Source of the DNA: QPIN01 sp965224575
Lineage (GTDB): Bacteria; Pseudomonadota; Gammaproteobacteria; Methylococcales; Methylomonadaceae
NCBI GenBank assembly: GCA_965224575.1
Contig: CBDCZQ010000006.1
Location: 1,860,001-1,924,000 of the forward strand
Reading direction: 5' to 3'
DNA: 64,000 nt
Part shown: one piece after another, positions 38,475-47,878 of the stretch
How positions within the stretch are numbered: position 1 is the first letter of the stretch
Layout of the letters: each line of letters starts with the position of its first letter
Translations under genes and position numbers: made by a program
The notes under the pieces: generated by a model
Database searches by the model: none
Told to the model about the DNA's origin: nothing
What the model saw: only the letters and a program-made list of their open reading frames with translations

Positions 38475-38786
38475 ATGAGTAAAGCTAAATTTTTTATTGG
38501 GCAAGTGGTGCAGCACCAAATGTTTGATTATCGTGGAGTGATTATTGATGTCGATTACAAATTTTTAGGCAGTGAAGTTTGGTATAAAGAGGTCGCACGT
38601 AGCCAGCCACCTAAAGATCAACCTTGGTATCATGTGTTAGTTAATGATTCAGTTCAACAAACCTATGTCGCCGAACGTAATCTTGAGTCCTGTGAAACAA
38701 AAGACCCCATTCATCATCCATCATTGGATTATTATTTTAAGGGGATGGAGAATGGTTGCTACTCACTCAAAATTCAAAAAAATTAA
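38475..38786 (+). CDS. hspQ: heat shock protein HspQ
   Basis: A 103-residue protein matching HspQ: AKFFIGQVVQHQMFDYRGVIIDVD at the start, then PWYHVLV and TYVAERNLE. HspQ (about 105 residues in E. coli) is a heat-inducible specificity-enhancing factor that binds DNA-damage-related proteins and acts with the Lon protease. Starts at an ATG with AGGAGAG upstream; an earlier in-frame TTG would add a 14-residue tail with no counterpart. Downstream of the CrtC/AttH-like operon but separated by ~170 bases, so probably its own transcript. Confidence 0.9.
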   Translation: MSKAKFFIGQVVQHQMFDYRGVIIDVDYKFLGSEVWYKEVARSQPPKDQPWYHVLVNDSVQQTYVAERNLESCETKDPIHHPSLDYYFKGMENGCYSLKIQKN

Positions 38787-38841
38787 TGAGTGCTACTATT
38801 TTGTTTAGCTAATTTCTCTCTGTAAAATAACTGTCTATTCT

Positions 38842-39801
38842 ATGCATTATCAACATAATTGCTGCGTTTATCTAGGCGAGGATATAGCCCGTTACGGGTT
38901 TGGCAAAGATCATCCCTTTGGTCCCATGCGCCATCATGTCTTTGAACAAGCATTCTACAAACAATCATTGCAAGAAAAAGTTGACGTACTGCCGCCCCAA
39001 TCTACCGATCAAGCTATCTTGGAGTTATTTCACACACATGATTATGTTGAACAAGTCAAACAACAATCTATAAAGGGTACAGGTTTTCTGGATCAGGGGG
39101 ATACGCCTGCATTTATTGGCATGTTTGAAGCAGCTTTATCCATTGTGGGTACAGTCTGTGATGCGGTCGACCGCCTTATGAACAAGGAATACAAACGGGC
39201 TTTTATACCCATTGCTGGTTTACATCATGCACGTCGTCATATCGCTGCTGGTTTTTGTGTATTTAATGATTGTGGCGTAGCTATTGAATATATCCGCTAT
39301 CAATATAATGTTCAGCGTATTGCTTATATTGATATAGATGCACATCATGGCGATGGTGTATTTTATAGTTTTGAAGATGATCCAAACCTTATTTTTGCTG
39401 ATCTGCATGAAGATGGACGTTTTTTATATCCAGGTACCGGAACAGTTACTGAAACGGGTATAGGGGCAGCCAAAGGAACAAAACTCAATTTACCCATGTT
39501 GCCAGAGTCAAATGATGATGCTTTTATGCAAGCATGGGAAACGGTAGAAACATTTTTATTGGAACAGGATGTGGACTTCATTCTTTTACAATGTGGTGCC
39601 GATAGTATAAAAGGTGATCCTATTACACACATGGCATACAGTGAAAAAGCCCATGCATATGCGGCTGAGAAGTTGTGCAAATTGGCCAATCAAATGTGTG
39701 AAGGTCGGCTAATTGCTATGGGAGGAGGAGGGTATAATCATGAGAATATAGCTAAAACCTGGACAGCTGTTGTGGAAAGCATGGCGCAGATTTCTTACTG
39801 A
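38842..39801 (+). CDS. histone deacetylase-like amidohydrolase
   Basis: A 319-residue member of the arginase/deacetylase fold. Catalytic signatures: HPFGPMRHH near the N-terminus, LHHARRHIAAGFCVFND (catalytic His128-His129 pair and FND), DIDAHHGDGV (zinc ligands Asp166 and His168), the third zinc ligand in CGADS, and MGGGGYNHENI near the end. It removes acetyl groups from amines; bacterial members act on polyamines, acetoin-related or protein substrates, so the target here is unknown. Starts 55 bases after hspQ with no strong promoter between, possible co-transcription. Confidence 0.9.
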   Translation: MHYQHNCCVYLGEDIARYGFGKDHPFGPMRHHVFEQAFYKQSLQEKVDVLPPQSTDQAILELFHTHDYVEQVKQQSIKGTGFLDQGDTPAFIGMFEAALSIVGTVCDAVDRLMNKEYKRAFIPIAGLHHARRHIAAGFCVFNDCGVAIEYIRYQYNVQRIAYIDIDAHHGDGVFYSFEDDPNLIFADLHEDGRFLYPGTGTVTETGIGAAKGTKLNLPMLPESNDDAFMQAWETVETFLLEQDVDFILLQCGADSIKGDPITHMAYSEKAHAYAAEKLCKLANQMCEGRLIAMGGGGYNHENIAKTWTAVVESMAQISY

Positions 39802-39831
39802 TATTATTTGACCAATAGGGTTATTAATAAT

Positions 39832-39978
39832 ATGTGTAGAATACTGGAAATGATTGCAATGACAGGTGCTAATGAATATTTGCAACAGGAGTCAGGAGAT
39901 GCCAGGAAGTTAGGTGATGCGTTGCGCTGGAGCGGAATCAATAAAAGAGGGTTATTAAATAAAGTACATCGCTGGTAA
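39832..39978 (+). CDS. possible short ORF (48 aa)
   Basis: A short frame just after the deacetylase gene, starting ATG at 39832 and ending TAA at 39978. No known domain; polar with a basic C-terminus (KRGLLNKVHRW). An AGGG sits 11 bases upstream, further than ideal. It may be the remains of a longer gene. The rest of the interval 39802-40239 holds only this frame and the terminator-like hairpin at 40121-40170. Confidence 0.25.
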   Translation: MCRILEMIAMTGANEYLQQESGDARKLGDALRWSGINKRGLLNKVHRW

Positions 39979-40120
39979 GATGAAAAGCACAAAGAATTTA
40001 GCTAGAGCAGGATAGGGTCGGGACAGAAGGGTATTCTGGTTTAAGTCATTGCTTTATTTAAGTTACAACTTGGTTGTGCAACCGCTAACCAGTTTTGTAA
40101 AAACTAGACACAAAATCCAA

Positions 40121-40170
40121 AAAAATGGCTCTTGATAAGGTTAAAAGGCCATTATCTATGAGCCATTTTT
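40121..40170. terminator. bidirectional terminator-like hairpin
   Basis: AAAAATGGCTC (40121-40131) pairs with GAGCCATTTTT (40160-40170) across a 28-base loop; A and T runs at both ends make it symmetric. On the minus strand it follows the beta-propeller gene, on the plus strand the deacetylase region. Confidence 0.55.
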
Positions 40171-40239
40171 AGCTTTTTTGCCCCTGTTTTTCCATAAACT
40201 CAGTGTTCAACTGATTTCTCTAAGATTATCGTTATGTTT

Positions 40240-42657
40240 TTATTCAAGATCAGCAATTGCAGAAGAAAACACTGAGTTATTATGAAAATAATGAACAGAA
40301 TTACCCTGAATAACCGCTCTGTCATTATATGTTTGCTGGCCTTTTTGATAACATGAATTTTCAGGTTCAAGTCCAAGTTCATCACAGTTTTCTGGTACTT
40401 TATCAGTAAGTAATTTACCTAATAATTTAATATCAGGGTTATCAGTGCTGATATTAAAAGTATATAGGCCTGTATGTGTCCATTCATAATAATATGAGGC
40501 CGGGTCAGCATTTATAAGAAACGGGTTGTTTTGCTTTTGTTTACGATCATTTAACTGGATTGGGATAGATAGTGTTGCGGAGTTACCCTTATCTGAAGGC
40601 AGCCAGGCTAATGCATGATGATCTTGTAAAACCGCAGATTCAGTGCCTCGTTTACCGATAATAATACTTTTTACTTCTCTTAAGTTATTTGCGTCAGAAA
40701 CATCGAATAAAGATAGTTTGACTCCTTGAAAAAAAGCAGTGTCTTCTTCATTGCCTGAAATTGCATGTTTTCCTATTCCTAATAAGTAGTTTTCACCAAT
40801 GGGGTGGAGGTAATCCGAATACCCTTGGACTTCAAGTTCACCTAAAATATCTGGATGTTCAGGGTCTTTGAAATTAAGAACATAAAGAGGGTCTGTTTGT
40901 TTGAAAGTGACCAAATACCCTCGCGTTCCGATAAATCTGGCGGCAAACAGCCTTTCACCAGGTTTGCCAAGGTTATGTAAACTGCTAATTTCTTCAAGAT
41001 TTTTCCTATCTGATGATTCTTTTAATACACTGACACTGGTAGATGAAGTCTCGTCCCACTCATTGCCTTTTGAAGTCGCTACTTTTAAAACCCCTTCATG
41101 CTCACCCATTCTGAAGGCTTGTTTGCGAGAATTCCAACCTAAGTGTCCAGAAATAGAACCTGATCCACGATAATCTAGCTGACCTTTAGCTAAGGAAAAC
41201 TTATGTATTTCAGTTTCCATTTCAGCATTTCCTGGGTTATAGATGATACTGTTTTCACTAAAAGAAACAGGATATCGACTACTCGCTAGATATAAAGATT
41301 CAGTAGACATATAAAAGGTGTCGATATTGCCCGCAATACAAGTTGAATAATGCGATTTAGGGTTGTTCAAAGGAATAGCTGTGATGGTAATAAGTGTATT
41401 ATCAGTCGGTTTTTGACTATTATGGCTTGGGATGAAACAGTCCGTTGCTTTGATTAAGGGTGTTTTATCAGAATTTTCATTGAAAGAGATACTAGGAAGT
41501 TGATCGTTAATGTCTGGCTCTTTGGCAAGGATAGAGTCATCTACAGGTAATTTAACAGAATTAGAAGCGGGATCAATAAAAGAGGGGTTTTTACGTGTTA
41601 CTAAATAAAGCACATCATCTATAAGACGAGTGGAAAGTGTAGCTGAATCAATTGTAATATGTGTACCAACGGACATCTTGTTCGGTTGGCTGACATCAAC
41701 AAATCGTATTTCAGTGTTGTTATTTTGCCAGTAAGAGGAAAGATACCAAACATCATTTATACTAAAATTCATTGAATTACTAAGGTGAATCAATACTTTA
41801 TTGTTGTTAACTTCTTTTAGATAAAGAGAGCCTTGTCGTCCTAAATTGGTTTTATTTCCCAATTGACTGGTTTGAGTATTAGAGGCAGGAGTGTTATCAA
41901 TTTGATAAGCGGTTATGCATTCCTTTAACGGGTCTGAATCACAACTTTCCAATGTATATAAGTGGTTGTCATTGGTTTTGATGCGATCACTTTCATCAAC
42001 ACCTACTTCCTGTATATTAGTTTGAGATACACTGGTTGCTGATGTATTAGCCGGTGAAAAACTTGCACCTGAAGGAATGGATGTAAGACCTGAGAAATAT
42101 TGGTTCCTTTGGTTTTCATGTGAAAATAATTCAGTGAGAACCTGTTTATTTTTTACTTTGTGCAAAGCAGATTGGCTACTGTCAAATACTACAAAAGAAC
42201 TAGGTACTTTATTGTGATAGATAATTTGATCACGTTCTGTTTGATAGCCTGCGTAAATTAAATATTCACCCGCAGATAACGTGTGATTATCGACTATGTT
42301 AATCGCTTCTTGTTTATTAAGAATCTTATTTGAAAAGGGTAATAATGTAGATTCTTGTGGTTTCCATTCTATCCATTGACCTTCTAATGTATATTGATAA
42401 AGCGTTTCATTATGCTGAGCAACTAAAAAAAGACTTCCAGACTGGGCTACATCATTCTTTTTAACATCTATAGTGACACGAATATCAATGGGTTCATTTG
42501 ATAGAAAGGCGTGGCTTTCATTATTATCCTTATTTTGAATGTTATATTTAAACGCAATATCAGAATGAGTAGAGAGTTTGGAAATGGGGACAAAGGTATT
42601 TGCATGAGCAAATGATAAAATAAATAGACTACTCAATAGAGTGATGGATGTTTTCAT
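40240..42657 (-). CDS. secreted beta-propeller domain protein
   Basis: An 805-residue protein with a clean signal peptide (first ~19 residues, MKTSITLLSSLFILSFAHA). The C-terminal ~600 residues look like the secreted beta-propeller domain family (PF09826): recurrent short blocks of hydrophobic strands with DG, GN and W turns and the conserved VGVDESDRIKTNDNHLYTL at about 215. No catalytic residues stand out, so it is probably a periplasmic or outer-surface binding protein. It is followed by a terminator-like hairpin and is the single gene between the deacetylase and flagellar clusters. The start ATG has a GGAAT-like weak ribosome binding site. Confidence 0.78.
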   Translation of the reverse strand: MKTSITLLSSLFILSFAHANTFVPISKLSTHSDIAFKYNIQNKDNNESHAFLSNEPIDIRVTIDVKKNDVAQSGSLFLVAQHNETLYQYTLEGQWIEWKPQESTLLPFSNKILNKQEAINIVDNHTLSAGEYLIYAGYQTERDQIIYHNKVPSSFVVFDSSQSALHKVKNKQVLTELFSHENQRNQYFSGLTSIPSGASFSPANTSATSVSQTNIQEVGVDESDRIKTNDNHLYTLESCDSDPLKECITAYQIDNTPASNTQTSQLGNKTNLGRQGSLYLKEVNNNKVLIHLSNSMNFSINDVWYLSSYWQNNNTEIRFVDVSQPNKMSVGTHITIDSATLSTRLIDDVLYLVTRKNPSFIDPASNSVKLPVDDSILAKEPDINDQLPSISFNENSDKTPLIKATDCFIPSHNSQKPTDNTLITITAIPLNNPKSHYSTCIAGNIDTFYMSTESLYLASSRYPVSFSENSIIYNPGNAEMETEIHKFSLAKGQLDYRGSGSISGHLGWNSRKQAFRMGEHEGVLKVATSKGNEWDETSSTSVSVLKESSDRKNLEEISSLHNLGKPGERLFAARFIGTRGYLVTFKQTDPLYVLNFKDPEHPDILGELEVQGYSDYLHPIGENYLLGIGKHAISGNEEDTAFFQGVKLSLFDVSDANNLREVKSIIIGKRGTESAVLQDHHALAWLPSDKGNSATLSIPIQLNDRKQKQNNPFLINADPASYYYEWTHTGLYTFNISTDNPDIKLLGKLLTDKVPENCDELGLEPENSCYQKGQQTYNDRAVIQGNSVHYFHNNSVFSSAIADLE

Positions 42658-42886
42658 GATGATTCCTTGTTCTGGCTGATTGTTACTTGACTATAGCAAC
42701 TTGGTCACGAGCAGTCTGTTGTAAAATTGTAAAGAATGTAGTGGACTAACGAAAAGAATTTTACAGTTCTTAACATCTTTTTGTAATATGGAACCAAAGG
42801 GGGCTGATTCTAATACTGTTTATTTAACTACTGAGTCAAATAATTGTCTAGCACTTAAATATTTGAAAATAAAAGGATATTTAAAG

Positions 42887-42902
42887 TGGTCTGATTATTG
42901 CT
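42887..42902 (+). promoter_or_regulatory. sigma-54 (-24/-12) promoter of fleSR
   Basis: TGGTCTGATTATTGCT: GG at 42888-42889 and GC at 42900-42901 with the invariant 10-base spacing, TGG and TTGCT on both sides as in the consensus TGGCAC-N5-TTGCT. It lies 37 bases before the fleS ATG, matching the known dependence of fleSR-type genes on sigma-54 and FleQ/FlrA. Confidence 0.75.
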
Positions 42903-42937
42903 TTTACCCTGTCAACGACAGAAGGTAATAATTATAG

Positions 42938-44152
42938 ATGACTAGTTCCGCTAATCCTCAAGATGTAAAAACTGAAAAACTGACGGATGCTTTTCAGCTT
43001 TTTAATGAGCTTTCCGAAAATTTATCTCATTCTTATCAGGAATTAGAAAAACAGGTTGTCACATTAAGTAGTGAGTTAGCTGCTGCTCGTACCGAGCGTG
43101 TAAAAACCTTGATTGAAAAAGAAAAACTGGCAGATCGTTTGCAACAATTGTTAGCCGCATTACCCGCTGCCGTTGTTGTTTTAAATGGAGAAGATCAAGT
43201 GATTGATTGTAATATGATTGCAATTGATTATTTATCAGATTCACTGATAGGGCAAAACTGGTTTGAGATTGTTCAAGATCATTTGATTGAGGTTTTTGAT
43301 AGTCCGCATGAGCGACAGCTTAGAAATGGAAAAAGGGTTTCGTTAACAAGAAATAGATTAAATAATGATTCTGGCCAGATTATTTTATTGTCTGATGTCA
43401 GTGAGTTACGTTCTTTACAAGATAAACTTAATCAGCAAAAACATTTAACAGCAATGGGTGAAATGGTTGCAGGGATGGCGCACCAAGTACGGACGCCTTT
43501 ATCGACTGCAATTTTATATGCCTCTCAAATGAATAAACCCACGGTGACAGATAGTAATCGAATTAAATTTTCAAATAAAATTCTTGAACGTCTTCACTAT
43601 CTGGAAAGGCAAGTGAGCGACATGCTGATTTTTGCTAAAGAAGGGTGCTTGGCGATGGACACTTTTTCTTTGAAAAACTTTTTGGCACTAGTCCGTGACA
43701 ATATGCAAGAGATAACTGAAAACAGTGAAGTGAAATTTAACATGAGAACTGATGTTAGAGTTGATGGCATGTTAGGGAATGAAGATGCATTGTTAGGTGC
43801 GATGATGAATTTACTCAATAATGCGGTTGAGGTTCTGGAAGGAAAAGGAACCGTAACAATGACGATAGATCAGCGAGACCAGAATAATTTACAAATAAAA
43901 ATACATGATGACGGGCCGGGAATAGAGGAAGGCACTCATCAAAGTGTGTTTGAACCTTTCTATACGACTAAAACAAAGGGGACAGGTTTGGGTCTAGCTG
44001 TTGTAGACAGCGTGGTAAGGGCTCATAGCGGCTCGATTCAATGTGACTCTCAACAAGGCAAGGGTACTTTATTTACACTGTTAATTCCTTGCATTAATCA
44101 ATATATAGAAGACAGTTGCCAGCAAATGGAGGGCAGTTATGAAGCAGTATGA
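42938..44152 (+). CDS. fleS: flagellar two-component sensor kinase FleS (FlrB)
   Basis: A 404-residue cytosolic histidine kinase without membrane spans, as expected for FleS/FlrB: an N-terminal coiled coil (about 15-70), a PAS domain (about 72-160), the HisKA H-box EMVAGMAHQVRTPLST with phospho-acceptor His182, and the HATPase domain with NLLNNAVEVLE, DDGPGI and GTGLGLAVV. FleS phosphorylates FleR to switch on the class III flagellar genes. Its end overlaps fleR by 14 bases. The gene is preceded by a sigma-54 promoter and a ribosome binding GAAGGTAA-type sequence. First gene of the flagellar block. Confidence 0.92.
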   Translation: MTSSANPQDVKTEKLTDAFQLFNELSENLSHSYQELEKQVVTLSSELAAARTERVKTLIEKEKLADRLQQLLAALPAAVVVLNGEDQVIDCNMIAIDYLSDSLIGQNWFEIVQDHLIEVFDSPHERQLRNGKRVSLTRNRLNNDSGQIILLSDVSELRSLQDKLNQQKHLTAMGEMVAGMAHQVRTPLSTAILYASQMNKPTVTDSNRIKFSNKILERLHYLERQVSDMLIFAKEGCLAMDTFSLKNFLALVRDNMQEITENSEVKFNMRTDVRVDGMLGNEDALLGAMMNLLNNAVEVLEGKGTVTMTIDQRDQNNLQIKIHDDGPGIEEGTHQSVFEPFYTTKTKGTGLGLAVVDSVVRAHSGSIQCDSQQGKGTLFTLLIPCINQYIEDSCQQMEGSYEAV

Positions 44153-45524
44153 TGTATTAGTGGTAGAAGATGATCTGGATTTATGTGAAGCATTGACAGA
44201 CACTTTGGAGATAGAAGGCTACCGTGTACTTTCAGCAAACAACGGAACGGAAGCGTTAAGTCAGCTTGCTAAAAATAAATTTAGATTGGTGGTAAGTGAT
44301 ATTCAAATGCCAATCATGGATGGAATTCAGTTACTGAATAATATGCGACAGAAGCATCCAGAAATACCTGTTTTATTAATGACAGCCTATGGAACAGTGC
44401 CTAAAGCAGTAGAAGCAATGCAATCAGGCGCGGCAGATTATTTGATTAAGCCGTTTGAGGCATCAACTCTGGTTGATAAAGTTGCACAATTTGTAGTTGT
44501 GGAATCTGAAGTGATTAGTGACAGGGTAGTTGCTGATCAGAAAATGAAAAAACTTTATGAATTAACTGCAAAAGTAGCGAAAACAAATGTCACTGTTTTA
44601 TTACAAGGGGAAAGTGGCACGGGTAAAGAAGTGATTGCCCGATATATTCACGATAATTCTTTATTCCATAAGGGGCCTTTTGTGGCGGTTAATTGTGCAG
44701 CAATTCCTGAGAACATGTTGGAAGCGATACTTTTTGGTTACGAAAAAGGTGCTTATACAGGTGCTATACAAGCGATGTCGGGTAAGTTTGAACAGGCACA
44801 GGATGGAACAATATTATTGGATGAAATATCAGAAATGGATGTTAGTTTACAAGCAAAATTATTACGGGTTTTGCAAGAAAAGGAAGTTGAACGCTTAGGG
44901 AGTCAAAATAAAATAAAGTTAAATGTCAGATTTTTGGCAACCACGAATCGAAAGCTAAAAGAGTATGTCAAACAGGGTTTATTTCGTGAAGATTTATATT
45001 ATCGTTTAAGTGTATTCCCCATTAGTATTCCGGCATTAAAGGATAGAGTAGGGGATATTTTGCCATTGGCAATGGAATTAATGAAAAAACATTGGAAAGA
45101 AGGCAAAGCTTTACCTACCTATACTACCGATGCGATTGAGCTTATGCAGAATTATGATTGGCCTGGTAATGTGAGGGAACTGGAAAATGTTGTACAACGT
45201 GCATTAATTTTACACCAAAATGGTGTAATTAATAGTGACTGTCTGGTGTTTGAAGAAGGTATTGATGGACATTTTTTATCTCTTGAACAGGATGTGAATA
45301 TAGACGATACACCTGCTATAGCATTAATTTCTACAGAAATGGAACAGACAAATGCACGTCTTGGTGACAGTGTTCGTTCTGCCGAAGAAAATATTATTTT
45401 GCAAACATTAAAAGATCAGCAAGGTAGCAGAAAAATAACCGCTGAGAAATTAGGGATAAGCCCCAGAACATTAAGATATAAAATCGCACGGATGAAAGAA
45501 TCTGGTATTGCCGTTCCTTGTTAA
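44139..45524 (+). CDS. fleR: flagellar sigma-54-dependent response regulator FleR (FlrC)
   Basis: A 461-residue NtrC-type regulator. Receiver domain with acidic pocket and phosphorylated Asp54 (VVSDIQMPIMDG), then AAA+ domain with Walker A GESGTGKE (157-164), the sigma-54 contact loop GAYTGA (204-209; usually GAFTGA) and conserved DLYYRLSVFPI, and a C-terminal Fis-type helix-turn-helix (SRKITAEKLGISPRTLRYKI). With sigma-54 it activates flagellar genes for the basal body and hook. It overlaps fleS. The sigma-54 promoter at 45549 upstream of fliE is its probable target. The Phe to Tyr change in the loop is a tolerated variant. Confidence 0.93.
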   Translation: MKQYDVLVVEDDLDLCEALTDTLEIEGYRVLSANNGTEALSQLAKNKFRLVVSDIQMPIMDGIQLLNNMRQKHPEIPVLLMTAYGTVPKAVEAMQSGAADYLIKPFEASTLVDKVAQFVVVESEVISDRVVADQKMKKLYELTAKVAKTNVTVLLQGESGTGKEVIARYIHDNSLFHKGPFVAVNCAAIPENMLEAILFGYEKGAYTGAIQAMSGKFEQAQDGTILLDEISEMDVSLQAKLLRVLQEKEVERLGSQNKIKLNVRFLATTNRKLKEYVKQGLFREDLYYRLSVFPISIPALKDRVGDILPLAMELMKKHWKEGKALPTYTTDAIELMQNYDWPGNVRELENVVQRALILHQNGVINSDCLVFEEGIDGHFLSLEQDVNIDDTPAIALISTEMEQTNARLGDSVRSAEENIILQTLKDQQGSRKITAEKLGISPRTLRYKIARMKESGIAVPC

Positions 45525-45548
45525 TGAAAATACATGAGTTTTTAGTAT

Positions 45549-45564
45549 TGGCCTAAAAAATGCT
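45549..45564 (+). promoter_or_regulatory. sigma-54 (-24/-12) promoter of the fliE operon
   Basis: TGGCCTAAAAAATGCT: GG at 45550-45551 and GC at 45562-45563, 10 bases apart, TGGC and TGCT around them. It sits between the fleR stop and the fliE ATG, 37 bases before the start, the expected place for FleR-activated transcription. Confidence 0.7.
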
Positions 45565-45600
45565 TGAGTACTGTTAGATAAAATACATTAAGAGAACGAT

Positions 45601-45921
45601 ATGAGTGAAATGAATATAAATCAGGTTTTAGCACAGATGCGAACCATGTCTATCGAAGCAACTGGTAAACCAGAAACAATAGAGGGAATAGATGGTAGTT
45701 CAGGTTTTTCGGACATACTTAAAGATTCAATAAATTCGGTGAATGAAATACAAAAAACATCGGGACAATTATCCAAAGCGTTTGAAATGGGTGATCAAGA
45801 TGTCAGTTTGGCTGAAGTGATGATTGCATCACAAAAAGCCAGTGTATCTTTTCAGGCAATGCTACAAGTTAGAAACAAATTAGTGGATGCATATAAAGAC
45901 GTGATGAATATGCCAATGTAA
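45601..45921 (+). CDS. fliE: flagellar hook-basal body protein FliE
   Basis: A 106-residue protein, close to the family's usual ~105, with the FliE core: FSDILKDSINSVNEIQKTSGQLSKAFEMGDQDVSLAEVMIASQKASVSFQAMLQVRNKLVDAYKDVMNMPM. FliE connects the MS ring (FliF) to the rod and helps start type III export. It is first of the basal-body block and is preceded by a sigma-54 promoter; the following fliF is 202 bases downstream, with a palindromic repeat in the interval. Confidence 0.95.
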   Translation: MSEMNINQVLAQMRTMSIEATGKPETIEGIDGSSGFSDILKDSINSVNEIQKTSGQLSKAFEMGDQDVSLAEVMIASQKASVSFQAMLQVRNKLVDAYKDVMNMPM

Positions 45922-45943
45922 GAATCTACTCAAGATCTACTGC

Positions 45944-46039
45944 ACCACTGTCAGTTATGCTTGGGCGGTGCTCGAAATCCTCATTTACTCCATGTAAACT
46001 CCGGTTTCTGTGCTCCGTCCGCACATAACTGACAGCGGT
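45944..46039. repeat. intergenic palindromic repeat between fliE and fliF
   Basis: ACCACTGTCAGTTATG (45944-45959) pairs with CATAACTGACAGCGGT (46024-46039), one mismatch in 16; the inner core with CTCGAAATCCTCATTTAC and GTAAACTCCGGTTTC forms an imperfect second stem. I recall this core as a dispersed repeat in several gammaproteobacteria. The interval otherwise contains only the fliF ribosome binding region. Confidence 0.7.
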
Positions 46040-46123
46040 TCGTAATGATCTTAAACAGGTTACTAAAAAGTAAAGATAGTAAATAAATTTTAATGTTTTT
46101 TCTAGGAAAGTGAAGAACAAATA

Positions 46124-47878
46124 ATGAGCGAAGAAGATAGCGCTAACTTGGCAGAAGTAGATTCAAGTTCAAATGCGTTAAAAAAATTAACCGAGGAAAC
46201 GGAAACGCCGCCTATTTTAAAAGGGCTGAGCAATTTATCAATTGCCAGACAAGTAGGCCTTCTGCTTGGTATTGCATTGAGTGTTTCAATAGGTATAGCC
46301 GTTGTACTCTGGTCTCAAGAAGACTCTTATGATTTGCTCTATGCAGGAATGGGAGCTGATGATTCAGCTGACATTATACAAATCATAGATGAGCTAGGTA
46401 TTGATTATAAGGTTGAAACTGAATCGGGTGCATTGATGGTGCCTGCTGATGAAGTACGAAAATTGAAATTAAAACTAGCGGCGGAAGGATTACCTAGATC
46501 ACAATCTTCAAGTGCAGGTTATGAGCTGCTAGATAAAGAAGCAGGGTTTGGTACTAGTAGAAATGTTGAATTAATGCGTTTTCGAAGAGCATTAGAAGGA
46601 GAGATAGCCAAAACCATTTCTACCATTCAAAATATTAAATCAGCACGTGTTCTTTTGGCTTTACCTAAACAATCAGTTTTTGTTCGGAAACGTAAAAAAC
46701 CGAGTGCTTCGGTTATTGTTAATTTGTATCAAGGGCGAAGATTAGAAAAGGAACAGGTAGAGGCAATTGTCCATTTAGTCGCCTCTAGTGTACCAATGAT
46801 GGATTCAACGCAAGTAACCGTGGTTGATCAAAAAGGACGTATGCTGAGTAGAAATAATTCTTCAGAAGATATGTATTTATCCTCAAAGCAGTTTGAGTAT
46901 AAGAAAAATATTGAAGAACATTTGATGCGAAGAATAGAAAACATTCTGATCCCACTTGTTGGAAGGGATGGGATGCAAGCACAAATTTCGGCAGATGTTG
47001 ATTTTGCAGTCACAGAAAAAACACAAGAAATGTTTAATCCAGATCTGCCAGCACTTAGAAGCGAGCAGACACAAGACGAACAAAATTCTACCTCAGCGAT
47101 TCAAGGAGTCCCAGGTGCTTTATCTAACCAGCCACCACCGGCAGGAGTAGCACCTGAAATTGCAATAGGGGAAGAGGGCCAAAGTAAAAATAGCCCAAGT
47201 TCAAGCAGTCAATCTGCAACCCGAAATTATGAACTGGATAAAACCATTACTCATACTCGGTTAGCCTCAGGTGTTTTGCGTCGGCTATCAGTTGCCGTTG
47301 TGATTGATTATAAAAAAGTAATGCTAGGTGATGGAGAGAGTGGAACACAGCCTTATGCTCAAGAAGACGTCAATCAGTTTAGACAATTAGTGATGCAAGC
47401 AGTAGGTTTTGATAATAGCCGTGGAGATCAGGTGACGGTAACTAATGTTGCATTTAGAGCGCCTGATGAAATTGAAGTCTTACCTGAATTACCACTATGG
47501 GAGCAAGAATGGTTTGTTGATCTGGCTAAACAAGTCGCGGCTGTATTGGTTGTTTTATTCTTAATATTAGGTGTTATAAGACCCACCATGCGAGGCTTAG
47601 TTGCCAGAGATGAAGAAGTTAAAGCTTTGCTTGATGCTCATGCAGAAGCAGATGCTATGGGTGGAATAGTCAGAATGGACGAAAATGGGAATCCTGTTGC
47701 AGTGCCTGTCGATGAAGATGGGGAAAATGCTGATATGACTGGTTTGCCAGAAGATGTCTTATTATTAGAGGCACCACAGAGTTATGAAAAACGATTAGAG
47801 TATATTCAGAAACTAATTGATGAAGATTCTCTTCAAGTGTCACAAATTCTTACAGAGTGGTTAAAGGCAGATGGCTGA
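46124..47878 (+). CDS. fliF: flagellar MS-ring protein FliF
   Basis: A 584-residue protein of normal FliF length. An N-terminal transmembrane helix (about 39-61), the ring-building motif region (GYELLDKEAGFGTSRNVELMRFRRALEGEIAKTI at about 125-160), a periplasmic domain with a variable Pro/Ser-rich insert around 310-370, a second transmembrane helix (about 465-485) and a C-terminal FliG-binding tail ending with QVSQILTEWLKAD. It forms the first ring of the motor in the inner membrane. It overlaps fliG by eight bases. Confidence 0.96.
   Translation: MSEEDSANLAEVDSSSNALKKLTEETETPPILKGLSNLSIARQVGLLLGIALSVSIGIAVVLWSQEDSYDLLYAGMGADDSADIIQIIDELGIDYKVETESGALMVPADEVRKLKLKLAAEGLPRSQSSSAGYELLDKEAGFGTSRNVELMRFRRALEGEIAKTISTIQNIKSARVLLALPKQSVFVRKRKKPSASVIVNLYQGRRLEKEQVEAIVHLVASSVPMMDSTQVTVVDQKGRMLSRNNSSEDMYLSSKQFEYKKNIEEHLMRRIENILIPLVGRDGMQAQISADVDFAVTEKTQEMFNPDLPALRSEQTQDEQNSTSAIQGVPGALSNQPPPAGVAPEIAIGEEGQSKNSPSSSSQSATRNYELDKTITHTRLASGVLRRLSVAVVIDYKKVMLGDGESGTQPYAQEDVNQFRQLVMQAVGFDNSRGDQVTVTNVAFRAPDEIEVLPELPLWEQEWFVDLAKQVAAVLVVLFLILGVIRPTMRGLVARDEEVKALLDAHAEADAMGGIVRMDENGNPVAVPVDEDGENADMTGLPEDVLLLEAPQSYEKRLEYIQKLIDEDSLQVSQILTEWLKADG

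Noticed and set aside
45926..46120. A 64-codon minus-strand frame between fliE and fliF
   Set aside because: Its coding part is the palindromic repeat, whose frame is commonly mis-called as a small protein; no ribosome binding site.
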